Positions 19,571-28,891 of a stretch of DNA of 45,273 nucleotides are shown here, piece by piece. Made by a program: the position numbers and the translations under genes. Every line of letters starts with the position of its first letter. Within the stretch, counting starts at the first letter, position 1. The stretch covers positions 126,605 to 171,877 of the forward strand of contig JALSQF010000003.1 in the NCBI GenBank assembly GCA_026985555.1, in the 5' to 3' direction. This DNA is from Candidatus Moraniibacteriota bacterium (GTDB lineage Bacteria; Patescibacteriota; Minisyncoccia; Moranbacterales; UBA9337). The notes under the pieces are model-generated. The model made no database searches. It was not told where the DNA came from and saw only the letters and a program-made list of their open reading frames with translations.

Positions 19571-21592
19571 ATGATCAATAAAAAAAGAATATTAATTTTT
19601 GACTTTTGGAAACTGTTAGCTTTATTGTTAATAATTTATACATATTTTGGAGGTGTACAATTAAAAGCTGAAGCCAGGGTTTATTTTACGGAGGGTTCGA
19701 TATCTCCTCAGTGTGGTTCTTGTGATCATCCTAATTATGATTATTTTAAAGAAGTTCATTTTGATTCTCCGTTTCAAGGGCAAATTTTTTATCCTGGTAG
19801 TCCTATACACATCAAAGGTTATATAAAAACAAATGAAAAAGCATCTTATCGTTGCAAAGTAGGGGGTAAGTGGACTTGGGGTAAAGTAACTGGTGCTTTA
19901 TTTAATATGATTTTAGGAAAAGATATAAATGGTGTTAGTAATAATGTTTCCTGTACTACCATATGGGCAACTAAGTGTACCTCTGGTTCTTATCCTCATA
20001 TAGGTATTATAAAAAGAAATGATTATGTTTTAAATTCAGGAGGAGGTAATATTCAACATGTCGGTAACGAAGAATCACATAAAAGTTCCAATGGTCGTAT
20101 ATATTTTGATAAAACTTTTACTATTCCTGTAGATTGGGCTAATAATGATAATAATTCAGAAAAAACAGATTATTTACGAATTTATCCCGTATTTTCAACT
20201 TGTAACAGTCAAGATATTGGAGTAAATATAGGTAGTTTTTATTTACCAATCAATATTAGGCCTAACAAAATTAACGGACAATGTGCTATAGGACATTATT
20301 ATTGTTTAAAAGGAAACTCTATCAATCATCATTACAATTCTTCTTCTAGTACTTATACTTGGCAATGTCAAGGAGTTAATGGAGGAACTACAGCTAGATG
20401 TGTTCAGAGATTAGCTATTAATGGTCGATGCGCCCTTATACATAATCAATGTAATAGGGGTGCTTCACGAGATATTCCTGATACATCAACCCAATGGAGA
20501 TGGCAATGTGTAGGAACAAATGGAGGTTCTAATATTACTTGTTCCGAAGATAAACCAACTTTATCTTTCACTGCTAATCCTAATCCAGTTAATTATAATA
20601 CAGCTTCTAATCTAAGATGGACAACTAGTCATGTGCAAAGTTGTTATGCTTCAGGAGCTTGGCGTGGTTGGAAAAGTAACACCGGAGGAAGCCAATCTAC
20701 AGGTCCTTTAACTTCTAGTAAAACATATTCTTTAGAATGTTGGAATTCTCAAGGAAATAGCACGGGAAGAAAAACGGTTACGGTTAATGTTAATAGAGTC
20801 AATGGTCAATGTGCTTCTAGACATAATCAATGTAATAGGGGTGCTTCTCAAGATATTCCTGATACATCAACTCAATGGAAATGGCAATGTTTAGGAACAA
20901 ATGGAGGTTCTAATATTACTTGTTCCGAAGATAAACCAACTTTATTTTTCACTGCTAATCCTAGTTCAGTTGATTATGGTAAAACTTCTAATTTAAGCTG
21001 GACGACTAGTCATGTGCAAAGTTGTTATGCTTCAGGAGATTGGCGTGGTTGGAAAAGTAACACCGGAGGAAGCCAATCTACAGATTCTTTAACTTCTAGT
21101 AAAACATATTCTTTAGAATGTTGGAATTCTCAAGGAGATAGCACGGGAAGAAAAACGGTTACGGTTAATGTTAATGCAGTCAATGGTGAGTGTAATAATG
21201 AGGATGCAAAAACTTATGATTGTCATGCTACAAGTTTTACCAAAGGAATATTTTGTAATAAAGGAACTCCAAACCCAACTAAACCAATCTTTCCTAATAA
21301 AGGAACTTCTACTACTTGGCAATGCTTAGGATTAAATGGAGGTAATAATGATACTTGTACAGCTTCTGTGCAAGCAATAACTAGTGGTAAATGTGGTTCA
21401 GCTAACGGACAAAGTTTTTATACTAGACCAACTTCAAATTTGTGTAATAATGGTACGCCTTCCACTTTAAATTATAATAGTAACACTTCTAAATGGACAT
21501 GGACATGTTCTGGCAATTGCAAAACTTCCGTTAACTGTTCAGCTAACAAAAAAGAACAAAAAACTGAAGACTGGACAGAAGTAGCCCCTTAA
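19571..21592 (+). CDS. Exported Cys-rich multi-module surface protein
   Basis: Signal peptide; five NG-x-C...C-x-x-G...W-x-WQC-x-G-x-NGG...C modules; two long 127-aa repeats; C-terminus EDWTEVAP. Confidence 0.85.
   Translation: MINKKRILIFDFWKLLALLLIIYTYFGGVQLKAEARVYFTEGSISPQCGSCDHPNYDYFKEVHFDSPFQGQIFYPGSPIHIKGYIKTNEKASYRCKVGGKWTWGKVTGALFNMILGKDINGVSNNVSCTTIWATKCTSGSYPHIGIIKRNDYVLNSGGGNIQHVGNEESHKSSNGRIYFDKTFTIPVDWANNDNNSEKTDYLRIYPVFSTCNSQDIGVNIGSFYLPINIRPNKINGQCAIGHYYCLKGNSINHHYNSSSSTYTWQCQGVNGGTTARCVQRLAINGRCALIHNQCNRGASRDIPDTSTQWRWQCVGTNGGSNITCSEDKPTLSFTANPNPVNYNTASNLRWTTSHVQSCYASGAWRGWKSNTGGSQSTGPLTSSKTYSLECWNSQGNSTGRKTVTVNVNRVNGQCASRHNQCNRGASQDIPDTSTQWKWQCLGTNGGSNITCSEDKPTLFFTANPSSVDYGKTSNLSWTTSHVQSCYASGDWRGWKSNTGGSQSTDSLTSSKTYSLECWNSQGDSTGRKTVTVNVNAVNGECNNEDAKTYDCHATSFTKGIFCNKGTPNPTKPIFPNKGTSTTWQCLGLNGGNNDTCTASVQAITSGKCGSANGQSFYTRPTSNLCNNGTPSTLNYNSNTSKWTWTCSGNCKTSVNCSANKKEQKTEDWTEVAP
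20420..21181 (+). repeat. Two tandem about 381-bp repeats within the Cys-rich surface protein gene
   Basis: cataatcaatgtaataggggtgcttc begins at 20441 and 20822 (offset 381 bp = 127 aa); high nucleotide identity throughout. Confidence 0.9.
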
Positions 21593-21610
21593 AAAACTTT
21601 AAATTTAAGC

Positions 21611-21646
21611 AAAAAACCTGATTTAATTAAAAAATCAGGTTTTTTT
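21611..21646 (+). terminator. Intrinsic terminator
   Basis: AAAAAACCTGATT-taattaaaa-AATCAGGTTTTTTT. Confidence 0.9.
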
Positions 21647-21723
21647 ATTTAAAATAAAATTTTCTATTTTTATTTTTCAATCAACTTAATTAGATTGATG
21701 AAAATAAGAATTTAATTTTATAT

Positions 21724-21771
21724 TTCTGGCTATTTAAATATCCATTTAAATGGATATTTAAATAGCCAGAA
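21724..21771. repeat. 48-bp perfect palindrome, copy B
   Basis: ttctggctatttaaatatccatttaaatggatatttaaatagccagaa equals its own reverse complement. Confidence 0.97.
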
Positions 21772-22082
21772 GGAAAAATAGGTTTTGAAAAATTTAAAAA
21801 TATTTTTGAATTTAAACTTGTTGGTTAAAAAATATATAAAATATTTAGAAAATAGAATTAGAAAAAACTATAAATTGAAAAAATCATTAAAGAAAGTTAG
21901 TTATATATCACTTACAATTTATAAAACCTTTAACTTAATTGAATTCAAAAAATTAGTTTAATAATTAAATAAAAACAACAAAAACATTAAAAAACTTTAA
22001 TTAAAAATGAAAAAACAATTAAAAGGTAGCTCTGTTTTTAAAAAATTTGAAAGGGTTTTAGATGAAAGAATTCTTTAAAAAG
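21772..22082. repeat. Dispersed repeat copy B body, homologous to 7577-7718 and, after an about 110-bp interruption, to about 7719-7760
   Basis: Shared ataaaatatttagaaaatagaattagaaaaaactataaatt; shared ttt(a)aaaa-ttt-gaa-g-gttttagatgaa further on. Confidence 0.75.
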
Positions 22083-22161
22083 CTCATTTTTTAAATATTA
22101 AAAGCAAAAATAGTTAGTAGAATATAATTTTTAAGTTATATTAAAATAAATAAAACAAACC

Positions 22162-22189
22162 TTGACATTTAAACGGAGTTTATTATACT
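22162..22189 (+). promoter_or_regulatory. Predicted promoter (TTGACA-N16-TATACT) for LysM-CHAP gene
   Basis: TTGACA 22162-22167, TATACT 22184-22189; ATG at 22219. Confidence 0.65.
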
Positions 22190-22218
22190 TGTTTTTAGTG
22201 TAAGAAATTAGGGTTTTA

Positions 22219-23496
22219 ATGGATACTTTTCAATTCTTGAAATGGGGGCAAGAAAAGTTAAAATTAAAACTAATAGAAAGGTTAAGCGCTATTAGTAAAC
22301 AAACTAATACGTTAAAATATAAACGTTTCAATTTTAAAAATCTTCAAAAAAAGATTTATCAAATTCAACAACAAATAGCTAACTTTATCAAGAAACGCAG
22401 AACAATTAAATTGTTACATTTGTGGCAAAATTATGCAGCTATGGCAGTAGTTTTTTCTAGCTCTCTTCTAGTTATAACTACTAATACAACAGCGCAAAAT
22501 AGTTCTAGCGGTTTTTTATTTGGATATTGGAAATCAAAAGATGATAAAACAATTTTTTCTCAAAAAAAAGTATTGTCTAGTGATAAAGATAATTTAGCAG
22601 TAATGCCTTTAGCTAAGGCTAATTTAGCTGTTAATGTAGAAAATTTAGAAAGTTTAGAAAAAAATGAAAATCAAGAATCTAATATGGTAATTTCTTCCCA
22701 ACAAGGTTATATGCTAGCTAGCATGAACAAGGGAATGATAATGAAGGATCCTCAAGAAGGAGAAGGGGTAAAAATATACGAAGTGAAAAAAGGAGATACA
22801 GTGGGGAAAATTGCTCAAAATTTTCATGTTACAGTCAATACTATTTTGTGGGCTAATGATATTGAGAATATTAATTCTATTAAACCAGGTGATAAATTAT
22901 TTATTTTACCAGTGGCAGGTTTAATTCATACAGTAAAACAAGGAGAAACTCTAGATAAAATTGCTAAAAAATATAAGGCTAATAAAGATAGAATTATTGC
23001 TTTCAACGACTTACCTGCTAATGGGGAAATTAAAAAAGGAGAAGAAATTATTATTCCTGATGGGCAAAAGGAAACGCCTAAACCAAAAAATAATAACAAT
23101 CGTTTTGGAATTATGCGTCGTTCCTATGCTACTCCTAGCGGTGGAGTAACACGTGTTTCTGGTTGGAAAAAATTAGAGGGTAAGGCTGGCAAGGGTCATC
23201 GCTTTCCTTATGGATATTGCACTTGGTATGTGGCTCAAAAACGTTATGTTCCTTGGGGAGGTAATGCAGGAACATGGCTTTATCATGCTAAGGCCTTAGG
23301 TTACAAGGTGGGAAGAACTCCTCGTAAAGGTGCTATTATGGTAACTTCTGAATCTTGGTGGGGGCATGTGGCTATTGTAGAAAAAGTAAATAAAAAAACC
23401 ATTACGGTTTCTGAAATGAACAGAATAGGATGGGGAAAAGTAAGCAGAAGAACACTTCCTATTAAAAGTCGGGTAATTAAAGGATTTATATATTAA
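22219..23496 (+). CDS. LysM (x2) and CHAP domain protein, putative peptidoglycan hydrolase
   Basis: YEVKKGDTVGKIAQNFHVTVNTILWANDI...IHTVKQGETLDKIAKKYKANKDRIIAFNDL (LysM); FPYGYCTWYVAQKR...GGNAGTWLYHAKALGYKVGRTPRKGAIMVT...WGHVAIVEKV (CHAP). Confidence 0.92.
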   Translation: MDTFQFLKWGQEKLKLKLIERLSAISKQTNTLKYKRFNFKNLQKKIYQIQQQIANFIKKRRTIKLLHLWQNYAAMAVVFSSSLLVITTNTTAQNSSSGFLFGYWKSKDDKTIFSQKKVLSSDKDNLAVMPLAKANLAVNVENLESLEKNENQESNMVISSQQGYMLASMNKGMIMKDPQEGEGVKIYEVKKGDTVGKIAQNFHVTVNTILWANDIENINSIKPGDKLFILPVAGLIHTVKQGETLDKIAKKYKANKDRIIAFNDLPANGEIKKGEEIIIPDGQKETPKPKNNNNRFGIMRRSYATPSGGVTRVSGWKKLEGKAGKGHRFPYGYCTWYVAQKRYVPWGGNAGTWLYHAKALGYKVGRTPRKGAIMVTSESWWGHVAIVEKVNKKTITVSEMNRIGWGKVSRRTLPIKSRVIKGFIY

Positions 23497-23662
23497 AATT
23501 ATAATTTTCTTAAAATATAAAAAATATCAGATAGAATAAGATTATATTATCAGAAACACTTTTTTTAAAATACAAAATTGTTTATGAAGTGATTGTCTTG
23601 TATAAATATTTTCTTTCTTTTTAAAAATAATATATAATAATTATTATAAATAATTAAAAAAT

Positions 23663-24802
23663 ATGAGGTCAAAAAAAATTAGTTCAGCTGTGGCTTTATC
23701 TCAGAAAATAGGTGGAAAAATAGAGATTTGTTCTAAACAAAAATTAACTCCAAAAAATTTAGCTACATTATACACACCTGGAGTAGCTGATGTTTCTTTA
23801 GCTATAGCTAGAGAAAAAAAATTATCTTTTCAATATAGTATAAGGAAAAATAGCGTGGCTGTTATTTCGGATGGTAGTGCTGTTTTGGGGCTGGGTAATA
23901 TTGGTCCAGAAGCGGCTTTGCCAGTTATGGAAGGAAAAGCCTTACTTTTTAAAGAATTAGCCAAGGTGGATGCTTTTCCTTTAGTTTTAAAGACTCAAAA
24001 CGAAGATGAAATTGTAAAAATAATAAAAAATATTGCGCCAACTTTTGGTGGAATTAATTTAGAAGATATTTCGGCTCCACGTTGTTTTGAGATAGAAGAA
24101 AAACTGAAAAAAGAGATAACTATTCCAATTTTTCATGATGATCAACACGGAACAGCTATAGTTGTTTTAGCGGGATTAATAAATGCTTTAAAAGTAGTGA
24201 AAAAAAAGAAAAATGAAATTAAAATAGTAATTTCTGGTGCTGGAGCGGCTGGCATAGCTATTGCAAAACTTTTGATGAAATATGGGATAAAAAATATTAT
24301 TTTAGCAGATAGTCAAGGAATTATTTATGCAGGAAGGAAAAAACTTAACCAAGCTAAACAAGAAATAGCTCTAAAAACAAATCTAGACAGGATAAAAGGT
24401 AAAATACAAAAAGCATTAGTGAAAGCTGATGTTTTTATTGGCGTTTCTGCTCCTAATATTTTAAAAGCGGAAGACATAAGATTAATGAATAAAAATTCCA
24501 TTGTTTTTGCTATGAGTAATCCTGTGCCAGAAATAATGCCACGAGAAGCCAAAGAAGGAGGGGCAAAAGTTGTAGCTACGGGAAGAAGTGATTTTCCCAA
24601 TCAAATTAATAATGTCTTGGCTTTTCCTGGAATTTTTAGAGGTGTTTTAGATAATCAAGTAAGAATTATTACTAGTAATCATAAAATTAAAGTAGCGGAA
24701 GCAATTGCTAGTTTGATTAAAAAACCTACTTCTGCTAAAATAATACCAAGTATATTTAATAAGCAAGTAGTTAAAAAAGTGGCGCAAGTATTTCAACAAT
24801 AA
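23663..24802 (+). CDS. NAD(P)-dependent malic enzyme
   Basis: LYTPGVADVS...VISDGSAVLGLGNIGPEAALPVMEGKALLFKE...FHDDQHGTAIV...ISGAGAAGIAIAKLL...IVFAMSNPVPEI. Confidence 0.95.
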   Translation: MRSKKISSAVALSQKIGGKIEICSKQKLTPKNLATLYTPGVADVSLAIAREKKLSFQYSIRKNSVAVISDGSAVLGLGNIGPEAALPVMEGKALLFKELAKVDAFPLVLKTQNEDEIVKIIKNIAPTFGGINLEDISAPRCFEIEEKLKKEITIPIFHDDQHGTAIVVLAGLINALKVVKKKKNEIKIVISGAGAAGIAIAKLLMKYGIKNIILADSQGIIYAGRKKLNQAKQEIALKTNLDRIKGKIQKALVKADVFIGVSAPNILKAEDIRLMNKNSIVFAMSNPVPEIMPREAKEGGAKVVATGRSDFPNQINNVLAFPGIFRGVLDNQVRIITSNHKIKVAEAIASLIKKPTSAKIIPSIFNKQVVKKVAQVFQQ

Positions 24803-24837
24803 AAACTTTTTGATAATTAACATAAAAACAAAAAAAT

Positions 24838-25278
24838 ATGAAAATTTATAAAAAAGAAATTGTTATTGAAACAAAGAAAGATATAGAGTTTGTTGATATA
24901 ACTGATAAAGTGCAAGAGATTATTGATAATTCTGGAATTAGAGAAGGACAGGTTTTAATTTATATGCCTCATACCACAATGGGTGTAGCGATTAATCATA
25001 ATGAACCAATGCTTTTACAAGATTTTGCTAGAGTACTTTATAGAATTGCTCCTATTGATGATCAATATTCTCATGATCTATTTGAGCTTAAAAAAGCAAC
25101 TAAATCAGATGGAAGAAGCAATGGGCATTCTCATTGTAAGCAAATTATAGTAGGAGGAAGCGAAGTTGTTCCTATAGAAAAAGGAAAAATGTTTTTAACT
25201 GAACGACAAAGTATTTTTGCAGTAGAATTTGATGGTGGAAGAAAACGTAATTTTTTAGTGCAGGTAACTGGTTTATAA
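24838..25278 (+). CDS. YjbQ/UPF0047 family protein
   Basis: GQVLIYMPHTTMGVAINHNEP...NGHSHCKQIIVGGSEVVPIEKGKMFLTERQSIFAVEFDGGRKRNFLVQV. Confidence 0.9.
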   Translation: MKIYKKEIVIETKKDIEFVDITDKVQEIIDNSGIREGQVLIYMPHTTMGVAINHNEPMLLQDFARVLYRIAPIDDQYSHDLFELKKATKSDGRSNGHSHCKQIIVGGSEVVPIEKGKMFLTERQSIFAVEFDGGRKRNFLVQVTGL

Positions 25279-25290
25279 TTTTTTTTAAAT

Positions 25291-25911
25291 ATGAATAGTT
25301 TAGTTAATAGTCTAATTGAGCAGGGATATTTAAAGACAAGTGAAATTATTGATGCTTTTGCTAATATAGAAAGGATAGAATTTGTTCCAGAAGAACTAGA
25401 ATCCGAAGCTAATGTAAATATTCCTCTGCCTATTGGTCATGGTCAAACAATTTCACAGCCACTTACTGTAGCTATCATGTTAGAATTACTTAACCCTCAA
25501 AAAAATCAAAATATTTTAGATGTGGGAAGTGGTTCTGGTTGGACTACAGCTTTGTTGGCTTATATCGTAGGACCTAAGGGAAAGGTAACAGGAGTAGAAC
25601 GTATTAAAGAATTAGCAGAATTAGCTCAACGTAATGTTAATAAATTTGGATTCATAGATGAAGGGAGGGTGGAAATATACAATAGTGATGGTAGTCTAGG
25701 ATTAGAGAAAAATGCTCCTTATGATAGAATTTTAGTTTCAGCTATGGCAGAGGAAGTTCCCCAGGCCCTAAAACGACAACTTAAAATAAAAGGCAAAATG
25801 GTTATTCCAGTGAATAATACTATTTGGTATTTAGAAAAAAAAGGAGAAAATGAATTTTATAAAGAAGAGTTTTCTGGTTTTAATTTTGTTCCTCTAGTGG
25901 TAAAAGGTTAA
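25291..25911 (+). CDS. pcm: Protein-L-isoaspartate O-methyltransferase
   Basis: FVPEELESEANVNIPLPIGHGQTISQPLTVAIMLELLNPQKNQNILDVGSGSGWTTALLAYIVGPKGKVTGVERI. Confidence 0.93.
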   Translation: MNSLVNSLIEQGYLKTSEIIDAFANIERIEFVPEELESEANVNIPLPIGHGQTISQPLTVAIMLELLNPQKNQNILDVGSGSGWTTALLAYIVGPKGKVTGVERIKELAELAQRNVNKFGFIDEGRVEIYNSDGSLGLEKNAPYDRILVSAMAEEVPQALKRQLKIKGKMVIPVNNTIWYLEKKGENEFYKEEFSGFNFVPLVVKG

Positions 25912-25918
25912 AAATAAA

Positions 25919-26950
25919 ATGAAACTAAATTTTTCTAAAAAATTTTTTCAGATTTTAGTAGTACTAATAGCCTTAACATTAAGCTATTTTTTTTATTTAC
26001 AGAAACAACTTTCTTTAAGGCAGGTTAAGAATAAAGAGGTTGTTAATATAACAATAAAAAAAGGAATGAGCTGGTGGGAAATATGTCAAACTTTTAATCA
26101 AAAAAAAATAATTAACCAATATCAATTAGCTTTTTATCTTTGGAAAAATCATTTAACTAATAAAATTATCGCTAATCAATATCAAATTTCTCCTCAAATT
26201 AATTTGGCAGAGTTAGCTTATCTAATTACGCACGATAAGAAAAAAAATAATCAAAGTCTTAAGATAACTTTTCCTGAAGGTTGGTCTACTCAACAAATGG
26301 CTGAAAAATTGAAAAAAAATAATTTAGATTATGTTAATTTTTTAGAATTATCTCAAAATTCTTCCTTTTTTTATAAAAAATATCATTATTCGTTTTTAAA
26401 AGATGTTCCTACAAAAAATACTTTAGAGGGTTTTTTGTTTCCAGATACTTATTTTTTTTCTAATCAAATTTCAGGAGAAGAAATTATTAAAAAAATGTTA
26501 GATAATTTTGACAGAAAATTAGATAATCAAATGAGAGTAGATATTAAAAAACAGAAAAAAAGTATCTATCAAGTCATTATAATGGCTAGTCTTTTAGAAA
26601 AAGAAGTGAGATCCTTTGAAGATAAGAAAAGAGTGAGCGATATTTTTTGGAGAAGAGTTCAAGATCAATATCCTTTACAAAGTTGCGCTACTCTAGCTTA
26701 TATTTTAAAGAAAAATAAAAAACAATTTTCCTATGCGGATACGCAAATAAATTCACCTTTTAATACTTATAAAAATATTGGATTACCTCCAGCGCCCATT
26801 GATAATCCTGGCAAGGACGCTATTTTAGCGGCTATTTACCCAGAAAAAAATAGTTACTATTTTTTTCTGAACAATCCAGAAACAGGAGAAACAGTTTTTT
26901 CACGAACGTTACAAGAACATAATTTAAACAAGAAAAAGAATGGATTGTAA
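25919..26950 (+). CDS. mltG: Endolytic transglycosylase MltG (YceG-like)
   Basis: TM plus FPEGWSTQQMAEKL...LEGFLFPDTYFF...IIMASLLEKEVRSFEDKKRVSDIFWRR...LQSCATLAYIL...INSPFNTYKNIGLPPAPIDNPGKDAILAAIYP. Confidence 0.95.
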   Translation: MKLNFSKKFFQILVVLIALTLSYFFYLQKQLSLRQVKNKEVVNITIKKGMSWWEICQTFNQKKIINQYQLAFYLWKNHLTNKIIANQYQISPQINLAELAYLITHDKKKNNQSLKITFPEGWSTQQMAEKLKKNNLDYVNFLELSQNSSFFYKKYHYSFLKDVPTKNTLEGFLFPDTYFFSNQISGEEIIKKMLDNFDRKLDNQMRVDIKKQKKSIYQVIIMASLLEKEVRSFEDKKRVSDIFWRRVQDQYPLQSCATLAYILKKNKKQFSYADTQINSPFNTYKNIGLPPAPIDNPGKDAILAAIYPEKNSYYFFLNNPETGETVFSRTLQEHNLNKKKNGL

Positions 26951-26966
26951 AAGGATATATTAATAC

Positions 26967-27015
26967 AACTAAACTTAAAAATAAATTTTAAATTTAAAAA
27001 ATAAGTTTAGTTTTT
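26967..27015 (+). terminator. Terminator after mltG
   Basis: AACTAAACTTA (26967-26977) / TAAGTTTAGTT (27002-27012) followed by TTTTT. Confidence 0.75.
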
Positions 27016-27253
27016 TTGCTCTTTTGTGTAAAAATATATTTAATTTCTATTTTTCAACTTTTCTTTTTTTTATTCTTTTATTTTCAATTAGATAAGCTTT
27101 CGTATGCTACTGATCAGTATTTTTTATTAAGAATGATTAGTAAAGATTAGAAGTAGAATAAAGTTTAGAAATATGTTATAATAAAATTAAATATTTATTA
27201 ATGTTGTTTATTTTATTAAAAATAAATAATAAATAAGAGAGGAGGTGTTTTTT

Positions 27254-27940
27254 ATGAATATAGTAGATAATGTTAGTAGCGCAGTTTTTGTTTCCTGGAG
27301 TCAATTATTAACAGAATTTATTAATTTTATCCCAGTTTTTTTAGGTGCCTTATTGGTTTTTGTAGTAGGATTAATAGTGGCTGTTATTTTGGGTAAATTA
27401 ACAACTAAGATCGTAAAATTAACTAGAATAGATACTATAGTTAATGAAGGAAGGTTAGGGAAATATTTAAGAGAGAAAGATTTACAGTTTAATATTTCTA
27501 CTTTATGTGGAGCATTGATTAAATGGTTCTTAATTTTAGTTTCTTTAATGGCGGCAGCAGATATTTTAGATCTTTATCAAGTAACAGAATTTTTGAACAA
27601 TATTATTCTTTATGTTCCTAATATTATAGTAGCAGTTGTAATTTTAAGTATAGCTTTTTTGCTAGGAAATTTTATCTATCGCATAGTTCGTTCTAGTGTT
27701 AAAGCGGCGGGGATAGTCAGCGCTTCTTTTTTAGCTACATTAGCTAAATGGTCAATTATCATTTTTGGATTATTAGCAGCGCTTATTCAATTGGGCATTG
27801 CTAAATCGTTGGCAGAAATTCTTTTTACAGGAATTGTAGCTGCTCTTTCCTTAGCTTTTGGTTTAGCTTTTGGTTTAGGTGGAAAAGAAGAGGCTAGTTT
27901 AATTTTACGTAAAATAAGAGAAGAAATTGAAAAGGATTAA
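27254..27940 (+). CDS. Multi-TM protein with MscS/TM-helix-repeat character
   Basis: FINFIPVFLGALLVFVVGLIVAVILGKLTTKIVKL...AALSLAFGLAFGLGGKEEASLIL. ATG 27254 chosen over GTG 27245 because GGAGG lies 8 nt upstream of it. Confidence 0.75.
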   Translation: MNIVDNVSSAVFVSWSQLLTEFINFIPVFLGALLVFVVGLIVAVILGKLTTKIVKLTRIDTIVNEGRLGKYLREKDLQFNISTLCGALIKWFLILVSLMAAADILDLYQVTEFLNNIILYVPNIIVAVVILSIAFLLGNFIYRIVRSSVKAAGIVSASFLATLAKWSIIIFGLLAALIQLGIAKSLAEILFTGIVAALSLAFGLAFGLGGKEEASLILRKIREEIEKD

Positions 27941-27957
27941 AACTTTTTCTATAAAAA

Positions 27958-27998
27958 ATTCAACTAAAAAATCGGCTCAGCCGATTTTTTAGTTGAAT
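27958..27998. terminator. Bidirectional terminator between convergent genes
   Basis: attcaactaaaaaatcggct-c-agccgattttttagttgaat: near-perfect symmetrical hairpin with T tracts on both strands. Confidence 0.92.
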
Positions 27999-28033
27999 AA
28001 TCAAAATATAAAAATATTAGAAAAATAAAATTT

Positions 28034-28888
28034 TTAATTAGAACTAATTTCTAATCCTTCATTTTTCCATTTTTCTGCGTCAAAACCATCTTGAATAACA
28101 GTAACTAAATTAAATCCTAAATCATAAAGCATTACGCCATATTGAAAAGCTTGTTTACCAGTAGAACTATAAAGAATAATGAAATTATCTAAAGCTATCT
28201 TTTGTCGTTCTTTTTCAAGTTTATAAAAAGGTATATTAATAGCGTCTTTAAGATGGTTTTTTTTATATTCTTGATAATTTCGTATATCAACAAAAGTGGT
28301 AAATTTATTTTTCTTTGCTATTATCTTTTTCAATTCCTCTAGATTTATTTGTTTTACTTTGGATTGATCAACGAAAGATTGTATATCTCCTAAAGAAACA
28401 ACAGGATAAGCATTTTTAATCCAATTGGCTAGACCTCCTTCCAAAATAAAAGTATTTTGTTTTTTTTCAGGATTTAAATTTTCCCAAAGAAGTTTGATTT
28501 CTTTATCATTGGCATAATTAGTGATTAGAACATTTAATTTTTCATTAGAATTATAATTAGGGTTATTATTAAAATCTTGAAAATTAATATTACTAGAATC
28601 TAAAATATGTTCTTTTCTATATTCTTGAGAAGAGCGAATATCCAATAAATTATATTTTAGAACATTTTCTTTTTGAATAGCTTGAAATATTTTTTGAGGA
28701 GAAATAGTGGGGTAATTTATTTTTTTTTCGGTTTTTTGAAAGTTATTTTTTTTAGTTGAGAGAGAGGAAGTGGATCGTAAAAAAATAAAACTAACTATTA
28801 AAATAATCAAAATAAAACCAAATAAAATAATTTTATTGGTATTAAAAGGAGTTTTATTTTGATTAAGATGGTTTTTAGTTTGAAACAT
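28034..28888 (-). CDS. Membrane-anchored tandem rhodanese-like domain protein lacking cysteine
   Basis: N-terminal TM; YNLLDIRSSQEYRKEHILDSSNI...FILEGGLANWIKNAYPV and FVDIRNYQEYKKNHLKDAINIPF...VIQDGFDAEKWKNEGLEI. Confidence 0.85.
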   Translation of the reverse strand: MFQTKNHLNQNKTPFNTNKIILFGFILIILIVSFIFLRSTSSLSTKKNNFQKTEKKINYPTISPQKIFQAIQKENVLKYNLLDIRSSQEYRKEHILDSSNINFQDFNNNPNYNSNEKLNVLITNYANDKEIKLLWENLNPEKKQNTFILEGGLANWIKNAYPVVSLGDIQSFVDQSKVKQINLEELKKIIAKKNKFTTFVDIRNYQEYKKNHLKDAINIPFYKLEKERQKIALDNFIILYSSTGKQAFQYGVMLYDLGFNLVTVIQDGFDAEKWKNEGLEISSN

Positions 28889-28891
28889 ATA

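Noticed and set aside
20420-21181. Phage or mobile element repeats
   Set aside because: Repeats are in-frame protein modules within one ORF; no integrase or transposase.
22961-23149. 62-aa + strand ORF inside LysM-CHAP gene
   Set aside because: Alternate frame over two conserved domains; no independent support.
24325-24600. Minus-strand 91-aa ORF in malic enzyme
   Set aside because: Antisense to conserved NAD-binding domain coding sequence.
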